Assembly (NCBI GenBank): GCA_946122785.1
Contig: CAMGYJ010000007.1
Span: 4,108,909-4,172,908, forward strand
DNA: 64,000 nt
DNA from: Linum tenue
Taxonomy: Eukaryota > Streptophyta > Magnoliopsida > Malpighiales > Linaceae
Direction: 5' to 3'
Made by a program: the position numbers and the translations under genes
The notes under the pieces: model-generated
The model's database searches: none
What the model was told of the DNA's origin: nothing
The model's input: the letters and a program-made list of their open reading frames with translations, nothing else
Part shown: in pieces, positions 26,010 to 36,838 of the stretch
How the letters are laid out: every line of letters begins with the position of its first letter
How positions within the stretch are numbered: the first letter of the stretch is position 1

Positions 26010-27419
26010 TTTCCCGCCGCTCTCTTCTTCTTCTTCCTTCGCTGCCGGAGCCAGCGCCTGGATAGATAGCTTGCTGCCGGAAATTGGGCTGGGTTAAACT
26101 ATGTGCCCGACCCATAACCCGACCCGAGTTAGTTTGTTAAGCGCGCTGAAACGGCGTCGTTTGTGTATGAACATACAAAAACCTAAACCCTCCATTTCTA
26201 CACGTTCTCCGTTCCAGGCCAAGAAGCCGCAACCCGCCGTCCGTCGACATTCCCCTCCTAACTCCGAGTCCGGCTTCAGCTCCTTCTCTTCCCATTTCGG
26301 TAGCCTCCGCTGCTTCGTTGGAGGGCCTTCTTCCAGCTCTTCCTGCCATCGTTCGTTGGTCACCGACGCGGCTACAGGCTGCGGTGAGTATTTCTACTTC
26401 CTTTCTTTTTCTTCAGTTTGCATTAACGATTTTGCTGGCTGCTTTGTGCCCGTTTTTCCTATTCGCTTACGCGGTGTGTCTCATGATCCAATTCCTTTTT
26501 AACGGGCTGTATTAATTTGGAACCAGTAGAACCAGTGCGACTGGAAAGAACATTTTGGGGGTAGAACAAGTTAGCAACCGAAACCTCAATGGGTCTCACT
26601 GTCTGTATAGTTATATGATTTCTGTAATTATCCTTCAGGCATTCATCAACCTTGGCTCCATAAAGAAATGATCTTTGTGTGAAATTCATTTTGGGGAAAA
26701 CAAGTTTTGACTAGTGCTCTTTCTGTGGGTTCATTGGCCCCATTATTATTGTATCTACTCTTTTATAGAACCTACATGTGATACTTCATACGATGGGTCT
26801 CTGCAGTTAGACATTGGTTTTGTGTTCTCTGATTCATTTGCCATTGTAGTTTTTCTACATTTGGTATTTGTTTCCACTTGCCCTCATTTAAATGGGAAAA
26901 ATAGAAGTAAAACATGCTTTGGGGATTGGTAGATCAGCGGCAAGGTATTAGTGTGGTTATGAATGTGATTGGATTTCATGATTATAGGCGCTGGTAGCTG
27001 ATACCAACGGTTAGCGATGGTTGTGTAAATGTACTTGCACGATGGATTCTGGGTTTTGGGACCCTTTATCAATTATAAATGTGATTGGATTTCACGATTA
27101 TAGCTTCAGGTAGCTGATCGTTATGGTAAGAGATGGTTGTGTGTAACTGTACTTCCACAGTGATAACGTGGGGAGGGATTCTGGGATTTGGGGACTGGTA
27201 TAGGAACACCTGCCCTGTATCCAGCCCATTGACATCCCTACCGCAGTAGATGACTTTTCTTATTCTTTTTGGTTCCAAGTAAATGGCAGAAGTAAAGAAA
27301 GACCAATGCCAACTCTCCTTGTCACTGGTCTGGTCTAATTAGTACAGATGTTTCTCTATTTGTAAATGGCATCTTATGTTTGGAAATATGACACGTAGAT
27401 CGTAAAAAGAAGGTGAAAG
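26010..27419. promoter_or_regulatory. Divergent promoter and L20 leader with intron
   Basis: The MIF-like gene and the L20 gene are divergent. The first 100-300 bp should hold both promoters. A plausible L20 leader exon ends at GCTGCG|GTGAGT (26383) and the leader intron ends at CGTAG (27398). Within the intron two similar segments occur (26955-27070 and 27075-27190: GATTGGATTTCA(T/C)GATTATAG, GGTAGCTGAT), a small local duplication. Confidence 0.5.
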
Positions 27420-29530
27420 ATGATGAACAAGAAGGAGATTCTGAAGCTAGCCAAAGGGTTTAGGGGGAGAGCAAAGAACTGCATCAGGATAGCAAGAGAG
27501 AGGGTGGAAAAGGCTTTACAGTATTCTTACAGGGATCGTCGAACAAAGAAACGTGACATGCGCTCCCTATGGATCCAACGGGTCAGCGCTGGCACCCGGC
27601 AGCACAATGTAAGTAACCTCTTCTCTGCCTAGACTATTTTGTATCAATTGATTGGTACCCATTGAGTTGTGTTCTAACATGATTGGCCAGATTGATTTTG
27701 TATGTTCCCTTTGCGCTACTGTTACCCATTGATTTGTGGGAACCTACAACTTTATGCTAAACGTGCGGTTGAGTGGTGGTTATATTTCTTGGCATTCGAT
27801 GCCACTGTTCTTATAGGGTTTTCGCTGACAATGCATATCTTTTGGATAGGAGTTGGAGAATCAAGTTCATCATTAGTTAATGCAAATATTGTTTGGTTGT
27901 TAAAGTTCTATTAGATGAAGCAAGTTCATGGGTTCTGAGACTATAAACTTGTTTGTAACAGTATTTTTCTTCACGTTCTTTGCTTCTATGGTTTGTGTTT
28001 TAAGTAATAAGTATTAGCAAGGTAGAAAATGAAAATAATTTTCTTGGTCATCAACTATAAATAGTATGAGTGGTTAGTTTTCTGGTTCCTTTTCATTTCC
28101 AGAATGTTTATAGACCAAGACAGTTGAACCAAGAATTAGGTTTTCATGGCGAGGTCATGAATCCTTGTGCATTTAATATTGAAATCTCCAGAACTAAACT
28201 GAAAATTTCAGTTTTTTTTAACAAACTATGAACTGAATGATGAAGGAAGCATGCCTAGAACCTTCCTAAACATGATTGATCCTTGTTGATTGCGAAAATG
28301 TGATAAAAAAACAATTGAAGATGAAGGGAACTGCTGTAGTTATAATATGTGTCTGTAATTGTTGAGTGGTTGACATAGTTCTGTATTCACCTTTTTTAGA
28401 GTGCCTAATTTATTCATGGTCTTTTTTTTTAATCTAGAATTGTGGCCATTCTAAAAATATCCTCAACGCTAAGATTACAGAAGTAGACCTTCTGAACTGT
28501 AAAATGACATAAAAGAAAACAGAGGATGATCAAGAAGTAGGGAGCACTTCTGAAGTGCTTTTACTTTATAGGTGGAACTAGTCGGTGGTTATGTGGAAAT
28601 AGTAAAGTGCTTTCTATTTTGCTTCTTGGTCTACAAACTAAACACTTGCAAATTAGCACCAACCAGTTGCTCTTTTAGCCTGCTTAGCACCTGGAGGGTG
28701 ATGACAGTTTGTGAATAAATTCGGCATCTGTTTGGCTGTGGTGGAGGTTTCTTCCGTTTTCATGAACATTGCTTGGCTTGGAGTCATTAGTCATTGTTAC
28801 CTAGAGATTGTTCTGCTCAATTTTGAGCTGGGTGGCTACCTGTCTGACAGACTGGAAAACCTACCAACCACTGCTTCTGGATTGGGACCTGTTTTAGTAG
28901 GCGTCACTTGCGGCCAATCAGTATTTCTAGAAGAAATCAATTGCAGTAGTCTTGTCTCCTGTCTTCTTTCTCCCAACTGTCTTCGCGTAGCTGAAAGTTG
29001 ATAATAGTGCTGTTAAGTTTTGGGTCTCTTTCCCTAAACATTGAATTTAGTCAAGTTGATCATGTTCTTTGATACGATGCTTTTAACCTGCTTCAATGTG
29101 CCTCACTTAACACTTTTGAGTTATGTCAAATCGCCTAACGTGAGTGATAATTGAGCTGCCACTGTATCCTTCAGGTAAATCGATCACCACATTGTCACCT
29201 ACTCAATCTCTAGAAACCCTTGTTGTCAAACTTATGTTTCTAGACCTACCCGAGGCAGTGGAAAAACGAAACTGTGAATAGAAAGGTGGTAGTTGGAGGG
29301 GGCATTTCTGATTCTCAACTGCGTGTGATTCACAGGTTCATTATGGTCACTTCATGCACGGGCTTAAGAAGGAGAACATCCAGCTGAACCGGAAAGTTCT
29401 GTCGGAGATATCGATGCACGAGCCCTTCAGCTTCAAAGCTCTGGTAGACATTTCTCGCGAGGCTTTTCCAGGAAACAGACACATATATCATCGTCCCAGG
29501 AAGGTTGATATGTCGTCGATGGATGCATAA
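27420..29530 (+). CDS. Mitochondrial ribosomal protein bL20m
   Basis: Two exons, 27420-27608 and 29336-29530, give 127 residues. The basic N-terminus ([20 protein letters not shown]), the [15 protein letters not shown] segment and the helix [15 protein letters not shown] are bacterial-type L20. A short nuclear form without a long presequence is what I remember of the plant mitochondrial protein (At1g16740). L20 binds 23S-type rRNA early in large-subunit assembly. Tandem ATGs at 27420 and 27423 leave one Met uncertain. The 1.7-kb intron shows no gene. Confidence 0.9.
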
Positions 29531-31085
29531 CGGGGTCGACTTCCTAGATAAAGTCTTGGTCGTGGGAGATTTATATTAGATAAATCTGAACTAGATGTTT
29601 CTCCTGTTGGTTTCCTCCATTAGGTAGGTGTCTTGAGTCAGGGAAGTTGTATTCAATTATGCAGCTGTGTATGATCTGGAATTCTGGATCCTTATTTTTT
29701 TTTGCCAACGACAAAAGGCAAATTGCAGAAAAAATATTGCATGATCAGTAGGTTTCCAGTTCTTCACTTCGCCCTGCAGCTGGTGTATGATTTGGTGAGC
29801 CTAAGGTCTAGCCTGGTGGAATTATGATTGGCAGAAAAAGTAAGTCTCTACTGACTATGTTGTTACTTGTTAGAAAGGTTTGGTGTATCAGATAGACCAA
29901 ACTCCTAAACTGGATTGATTTTAGCATTGTTGATTAACTTCAAGAGCTTAGTTTGGTTAACTTACCTCCCTGGAAATACGTTATAACTTAAGTAAATATA
30001 AAATGAATTCAATCCCTAAAAATTAATTTAATGGATAAATAAAATGTTTATTGTTTGGTAACTCCGTAACGGTGATTGTTAACATACAATTAATATAAAA
30101 ATAAAAAATTTATGTTAAATAATATGTCTATCTTTAATAAAAAAATTAGAGTAATTCGAGAAATATTAAAAACTTTGTTAGTAAATATATTTAATATGAT
30201 AAATAAATAAAAGAAAAAAGGTAGGAGAAAAAAAATCTCATGAACCAATATATAGAATCTCTCTGATTATGAGAGATTTGATATTTATAGATTTTAGAGG
30301 TTTGAAATCTTTAAAGCTAAAATCCACAATACAAAAAGCAACAAAAAAACATAACTTTCTACAAAATCTACGGATTCAATGAATCCACGCCTTAAATCTC
30401 GTTATCCAAACGACCCCTAAGTTTTCTAAAAGGAGATTAATCACTTAATTACCTATTTGTAACTGATTGTTATAGTGTTTTTTTAATAGAAATTTTCAAA
30501 TAATTTATTTTGGTGAAGTCGAGGAAAAAAAGCCCACTTACTCCAAATCAATAATTGTAGCCTTTAAAATTAATGCAACATGCTATTCTCAAAATTGTAA
30601 CATTCATTTGAAATCTATAATATCTTAAGTGTCAAAACTAGTATATAATATTTTATCCATAGAGTTATTTATTTGTTCTATTATCAATATATCTAAATTT
30701 CTTATGAAAATAATATATTACTATACTAATAAAATAGGGGAAAACCAGCTAAAAGTAATTCAGAGAAATACGCCCAAAAATAATTTGGTGAAAATCTCTT
30801 ATCAATATTTTAGATGTTGTATTGTTAATATAATTACAAAAATCTAAATCAGATTATGATCTTAGTTTTGTCGGGAATCTGATTATAAGAAAGGTTATTT
30901 TAGAGTCGGATTTACATATGACTATCAGTCTCATCCAGTCCGTAATGCTCCTCTCACCCATACTTCGTTCTAATCGATAAAATCCAACCCCTTTTTACTT
31001 TACCATGGGAAGTTCGCCTCGCCCGTGTGTTATGTGTATAGAGAAAGGCAACTTTGTACAAGACTTATTTCGTACATCTTTTGAG
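29531..31085. other. AT-rich intergenic DNA
   Basis: L20 3' UTR, then strongly AT-rich sequence with short A/T runs. No open frame or terminal repeats recognised. Confidence 0.5.
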
Positions 31086-31375
31086 CATTCCTTAGTTGTT
31101 GGAGTACAAAAAAGAAACAATAATATGATAAAATATAGTTAAATTATTGGAGAAATGGAGGTTTTCTCTTATTTACAACTTTATTATAACTAAAATATGA
31201 GGCAATAAGAGAAAAATCCTAAATAATTTGAATAAGATTACATGTAATGTAGACAGGAGCGGGTTGAGAATGGGGGCGGGTCAGGGCAAGGCAGGTCGAT
31301 GAGAGGTACCCATGCCCGCCCCAAAACAAGCAAAAAGGTCGGATAAAACGAATCAGATCGAAATTGTCATCCCTA
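31086..31375 (-). mobile_element. Truncated hAT-type MITE, relative of the copy at 41920
   Basis: On the minus strand this matches the left part of the element at 41920-42393. It begins TAGGGATGACAAT at 31375, followed by GGGTC/CGGGT-rich DNA including the GGTACCTCTCATCGACC block (complement near 31300), then the AT-rich part with TTTATTATAACTAAAATATGA and TATGATAAAATATAGTT. The other end is missing, so no target-site duplication can be called. Confidence 0.65.
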
Positions 31376-32540
31376 CATTTCCGTTGTCGGTAAATAATGT
31401 GCGGTGGTTGCACGTCAACTTGGTTGTTGGCTCCTTTCCTCTACGGCCGGCGACATTAATTTGGATCATCAGTTACAGTTGATTAGGTATGGAATAAGTA
31501 GTCTACTAGCTCTGTATTTAAATTGTATATAGCTTGATTAATTATCAGTTTTCTTGCTAGTTTGAACTGTTCATATATAGAGTAGCTAGATGGGTACGTA
31601 GTGCCAGAGGGGAAAAAATCAACCAAACAACCTTAAATTAATCACAACACTTGTAAAATTTCTATTCATTGAAAGAAAGAAAGAAAAACCAGACTTTGTG
31701 TTCGTGGTTTCTGTTGTTTCTGCAGTAGGTTCCAATATTCTGTGTGTATCTTGTGTCCAATTGGCTGTATGATCGATGATGATAACCTATTTTTTATATA
31801 ATATATGTCTATGAAATCTCAAAGAAATTTGACTTTCCAAATTTCTTTGGTTATTATTGTATTTGGTTGGTCTTAATCCACCAACCACACCAAGAAAGGA
31901 GTATGAACTATGAAAACACGAATCTATGTGCTGTTTCTTCTCCATGCTAGTAGCTACCTACTTCCTCCCCGGCCCGCTGATGCTGGCTCTCTTCGCGAGT
32001 CTCGCGTTACCTCGTTTTCTCGTATGAATATCTGACAGATTTATGAGATTGAAGCAATTTAGGGTGAAAAATGAAGAAACGATTTTGAAAATGGTTGGCC
32101 GCGCGCGGTTTTAGGAAAAATGTCCAGATTCATTTTGAGCAAAAAAAAAAAAAACAATCAATTTTATGAAATCGCGTAATTTGACTTCGTAATGCAATCA
32201 TTTTAGTAGCTGTTCTGTCTTCCGAGAAACTTAAAGGGTTTTAGTGGACCCTTCTACTATGTTTAATAGTATTAGTGTTTCAAGGTACGAATAAGGGTTT
32301 TTGGTCTAGTAGTAATATCACTAGTTTTGAATCTTCGAATCTTGTAAGCAGTACCTAAATACTAAAACTAAACCTATGTCACTCTTATCTAATAAAAAGT
32401 ATTTACTGTTTCGAGATATGTACAGATTGAACACGTACCATAATATTAAAGGTACAAGTTCAATTTGTCCTATAACGTTGAAGATATCAATCCAGTTCGT
32501 AAAACTTTTGTACCCGACTATAAAACTCGGTAAAACTCAT
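31376..32540. other. Intergenic
   Basis: AT-rich intergenic sequence without coding signals. A poly(A) stretch lies at about 32141-32155. Confidence 0.4.
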
Positions 32541-33960
32541 ATGTAGGTAGTTGCGAGGAAAATTTACCAATGAGTAGTTGACCACGTCCGCCGCCAAATT
32601 AACAAAGACTCCAAACTTTGATGTTACTTCCTTCAGCTGGTGGGCTTGAATATAGTTGACTTTTCTTTGTTGGGGGAAATAATTTAATTTTAACGAAAAT
32701 GTGCGAAAGCTGTATTTGCGTCTGTGAGTTTTTTCTCGTGCGTGTGGATGTCTATCTCAATATGAAATTATGAGTCGATTTTATCGGGGGAAATTCAATC
32801 CCAATCAGCGCTTTGGCTAAATTTTCTTCGAATCTGGTATTAAGAGTAGTGATGAGTTTGGTGGTGTTTTGGTATTTTTAAATATTCACACGGAACCCAG
32901 CTGATGACTGTATATGTTATTATAACTATGTTCCAGCCAGGCTCGCTCGCTGCAATACTTCGGTCGTCTATATCACTCACTGTTATATAAAAAAATGTCA
33001 AGAACTTTATATATGATTGTTCGGAAATGGTGCAGGGGTTTTCCACCGAAACCCACATAGGTGGGTTTTGGTGTGTGGTATCACATCTTTACCCACTTTT
33101 ATGTTACGGATACGATTGAAATTTTTGAATTAATCATGGTTGAAGAATGATATATATGAAAACCAATCTCATTGAATAAATTTGACAATTATATTTTTGA
33201 CATCTCTTCTCTTGGATTCATTATATAATTGTTAATATAATATAACATTCATAATTTCATATCCATATATTCCCCCCCCCCCCCCCCCCCAACTACTCAA
33301 TTATTAGGATGTTCTGATTGGTTCTAATAATCCACATAACTAAATTAGAGAGCACAGAAAACAAGTAGCAAAGCACAAAGATAATAAGCGCCGGTTTCCC
33401 GAATTAATACACCGTACCGATCGAACGAACAGGCGCACACTTTTACGAAAAATCTGTTGAGCATTCTATTTCTGTGTGTATTTTTTGACAATTATTTCTG
33501 TGTGTAGCTATGGATATATTTAATTACTAATTTGTCCATGAAGTTGTTAGGAGACCAATGGTTGACCTTACCGCAATGTACATAATAATAATAACATAAA
33601 AAAATACAAGTGGAGATTAATTAGTTTTTGTTTACAACGACAAGGGGAGATGAGATTAGGTGATGAATGATGATCACTATATTGCACCAAGTTTCCATTA
33701 CCATAATCCCACTTGCATGTGTAAAGCAACTAGTAATTGCATTATTAGAAGGCGAGAAGGGAAAATATATAAAAATTATATTTTAAGAACTGATGATTGG
33801 GTAGGTAATTGTATTGGTCTCGACTCTCGATAGATCAAATTGTTGGACGAGATTTCTCTATGTATCTTACATTACCTGCGCTAATTAACCAGTACCCTTT
33901 CAAATAAAAGTCAATTCACGAATTTAAAGTTCGAAAACAAATTCAAATATCATATGGATA
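32541..33960 (+). repeat. Segmental direct duplication, copy A
   Basis: Copy A matches copy B (35711-40215, interrupted) in the same order and orientation. Shared blocks include TTTACCAATGA..AGTAGTTGACCA, a TATATGATTGTTCGG/GGAATGGTGC block, GGTTCTAATAATCCACAT, GCGCCGGTTTCCCGAATTAA, GAAGTTGTTAGGAGACCAA, GCACCAAGTTTCCATTACCA and GCATTATTAGAAGGCGAGAAGG. Copy A is uninterrupted and carries the 19-bp C run at 33272-33290. No coding frame spans it. Confidence 0.8.
33272..33290. repeat. Homopolymer C run, 19 bp
   Basis: Nineteen consecutive C between TATATT and AACTACT. The corresponding place in copy B has no such run. Prone to length error in any assembly. Confidence 0.95.
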
Positions 33961-34599
33961 ACATTAGAGGTTTGATAGGATTCGAAGCGCAAAATCGATT
34001 TTCAAAGGCTTTGATATATATTTCTATGTTTAAATTACTATAAATATATTTAGTTCACGAAGTACCACACTTGATGAGCTTAAATTCTTTCTGCCCAAAC
34101 CACTTCAATAAAATGCGCGAAGTTAATGGTTTGTTAATTATATGAATTTGATTCAACCAAAGCCAACAGAAACTACAGAAGTTCATGGTTTTTGTGCAGG
34201 TTAAGCTGAACATGATTTGCATATATTGAAATAATAAATAAATCGTACGTGTTATTATTATGGGACAATCCAAGTACCAAATTGGTAAATACAAGAAAAC
34301 GTACACTTATAACGTTATATGTAAATTTGTAAAAGAAAATAGACAAATTAAATATATACTTTAAAATTAAAAATACAAGTTCAGTTTATATCATAATGAT
34401 ATTTATTTTAAATCAAAATACGCCACACGACTCCATTCAATCCAACGAGTCATGGTAGCTAGTTAGGGGGAAGCAACTCCCGGGTGAAGCTTCCTTAGTT
34501 AGAGTTTTCCTTTATTTACTTTTCTTTGCTTGTTTAGTTTGTAGTTTCTTAGTTTGAAACCCCAAAACCGTTTTGTTAGATAACAACTTAAGGGATTGA

Positions 34600-35515
34600 A
34601 GTAGGGGTACCTGGATCAGCCCGGGTTGATATTTAAACATACTTATCATGTACTACACCCGACTAAGGTTTATACTTGGACCTTAGAAGGGAAATTATTG
34701 TGGTATTCGGGACGAGTCAGTGATTCTCAGGGAGATTCAAAAGGAGGAAGAGAACATATGGTTAGGGAGATGTCGTTCTTCATTTAGAGGGGGTAGACTT
34801 ATAAAAAGGGCTAAATTTAGAGGGGTCGGGTCTCGGGTCTTGGGTTGGGTCTCGGTTTGGCTCGCGGATTGGGCAGGGAGGGCTGACATGACGGGTAAAT
34901 ATGACGTGGCGGGTCGGGTTAGGGTTGGACGTTCGGGTTCGGTTTTATGGGTAACCCGGAATCGGACCGAAATTTCTGGGTTTTGGGTACCCGAGAACCG
35001 AAATATCATAGTGAAAAATGGGTCTCGGTATCACATGTGTCTATTTTTTGGGTTTTGGGTAAACCGAACCCGGACCAGAAAATAAAAGGACCGGAAGTGG
35101 AACCGATCCCCAGCCCACAGGGCCAAATATCACATGGCCCATAGCCACACATACGGGCCAACCCAGCCTTCAGGCCCCAAGCCAAGCCGAAGTTCGGACC
35201 CCTTTAGACCCCTAACCCTAAATCTCCACTCTCCACTTCCCACTCCAGCAGTCAGCGAAAGCAACCCTCCATTTTTTTTTTCTTGAATAAAGCTGCTGTA
35301 ACAAGTTGTCTTCGGTGGCTGATGGGTATTCGGGGGACCGAACCATACCCGAGAACCGTCGCTTCGGGTCTCGGGTACCCAAGAATCGAGTCTGGGTCGG
35401 GTCTGGTTCCTCAAACTGGGGTATATATTTTGGGCCCGAGCACCCGCTTATTTCGGTCCGGGTACTAGGACCCGACCCGCGATCTCCAGCCCTAGGTCGG
35501 GTCGTCGTTTGTTAG
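34600..35515. repeat. GGGTC/CGGGT-rich degenerate element
   Basis: Long stretch dominated by GGGTCGGG, GGGTCTCGGG, GGGTACCCGAGAACCG and their complements, with two arms of opposite sense (34800-35090 and 35310-35515) around a GGCCCA/CCCTAA-containing centre. The right end CAGCCCTA resembles a hAT-type terminus (complement TAGGGCTGG) and a TAGGGG sits at about 34602, but the flanks do not match, so boundaries are uncertain. Apparent open frames here are low-complexity. Confidence 0.5.
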
Positions 35516-36330
35516 TGTTAAATTGAGCTGACTGGGATTTTCCGTTTGCCACGTCGTCACTTTAACGGCCTCCGTTAACGGAGAGTGACCGAGCTTGGAC
35601 TGTTCAACTAATTTAAGTGACTATGAATTGAATAAATTAACTTGAGTGACAAACGCTGAAATTTTGTAGCAATTCGCGAGTGACCAAACTTGCAATTACT
35701 CTCCCGTTGTTTTAGTACGTAGTTGCTTGGGAAATTTACCAATGATCAGTAGTTGACCAACGTACGCAAATCAAGAAAGAATCAAAATCTTTGTACGTAC
35801 TCTTTGAGTCACCGTTGTCAAAGTCTATGCGATTAAAAATAGTGTTGATGTTGGGAGCGCTAGCTAGCTGCTCTGCTCTGGCTTTTATGCCTGTGGTGGC
35901 GGTCGTTGACCGATTCAGTTTCAGCAGGACAGGAGTTGTATTTGCCTATATCGTTTTATGAGTCTCTTTCTTTTTCGCGTGTGGAAGTCTAACTAAATCT
36001 GAATCTATTTTATTATGGGGGAAATCCAATCACTATCATATTCGGATGAGTTTTCTTTGAAACTCGTCGTGTGTGAATATCATGCGTTTTTAACTATGTT
36101 CTAGACTCGTCACTCGGTTTCAATACGTCGGTCCTCCACAGAGACATTATAATTGTATGTTAGACCCAGAATCTTGCTCATTTTACTCACCGTTACAAAC
36201 AATATCAAGACCTTTATATGTGATTGTTCGGGAATGGTGCGGAGTTTTCCAACGAACCGCACATATGAAACCGTGGTTTGGGGATGGTATATATGAAAAC
36301 CGACCTCATTGAATGTATATATATATATAT

Positions 36331-36725
36331 AGTGTCTTCGGTGCACTCACTTTTTTGGGTGCATTCAATGCACTCATATTTGTCATTATGAGCATGTGAT
36401 TCATGTCAAAACAATGTTAATCATCACGTATGATACGATGAACAAGAAACCCCATGAGTTAGCACAAAAAATATTCAAAATTTACATTAATTTGAAGAAA
36501 TTATGATTTATAGATTTAGGGTTCATGATTTGGGGTTTAGGACAAAAGTTCAAAATTGAAGGTTTAGGGCTTAGGGTAATGCATTGATTAGTTGTGATCT
36601 TATATTATATTATCATATTACACTAATCTTACCAATTAAAATAAAAAAAATTATGTCTTAAGGCTACTTTTAGAGTTGGGTGCATTGAATGCACTAATTT
36701 TTGTGAGTGCACCGAAGTAGCCACC
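36331..36725. mobile_element. Mutator-type MITE, copy 1
   Basis: About 395 bp with terminal inverted repeats around TCTTCGGTGCACTCAC (left) and GTGAGTGCACCGAAGTAGCC (right). Inner copies of GGTGCATT(C/G)AATGCAC occur at both ends. Interior carries TTTAGGG motifs. Flanks ATATATATA and ATATATGTA suggest an approx. 9-bp target duplication, although in simple AT sequence. It breaks copy B of the local duplication. Confidence 0.72.
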
Positions 36726-36838
36726 ATATATGTATATGACAATTATATTTTCTACATCTTTTCGGTTCGTTATATAATTGTTAAGAAAATTTAAATTTCA
36801 TATATCAGAAAATTTCAATTATTGGTTGGTTCTAATAA

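Noticed and set aside
28711..29001. 96-codon plus-strand frame in the L20 intron
   Set aside because: Starts with a non-conserved Met and has no recognisable motif; it sits fully in the intron between two secure exons.
34720..35515. Several overlapping open frames on both strands
   Set aside because: Low-complexity GGGTC repeats give Gly/Arg/Val/Ser-rich peptides without domains.
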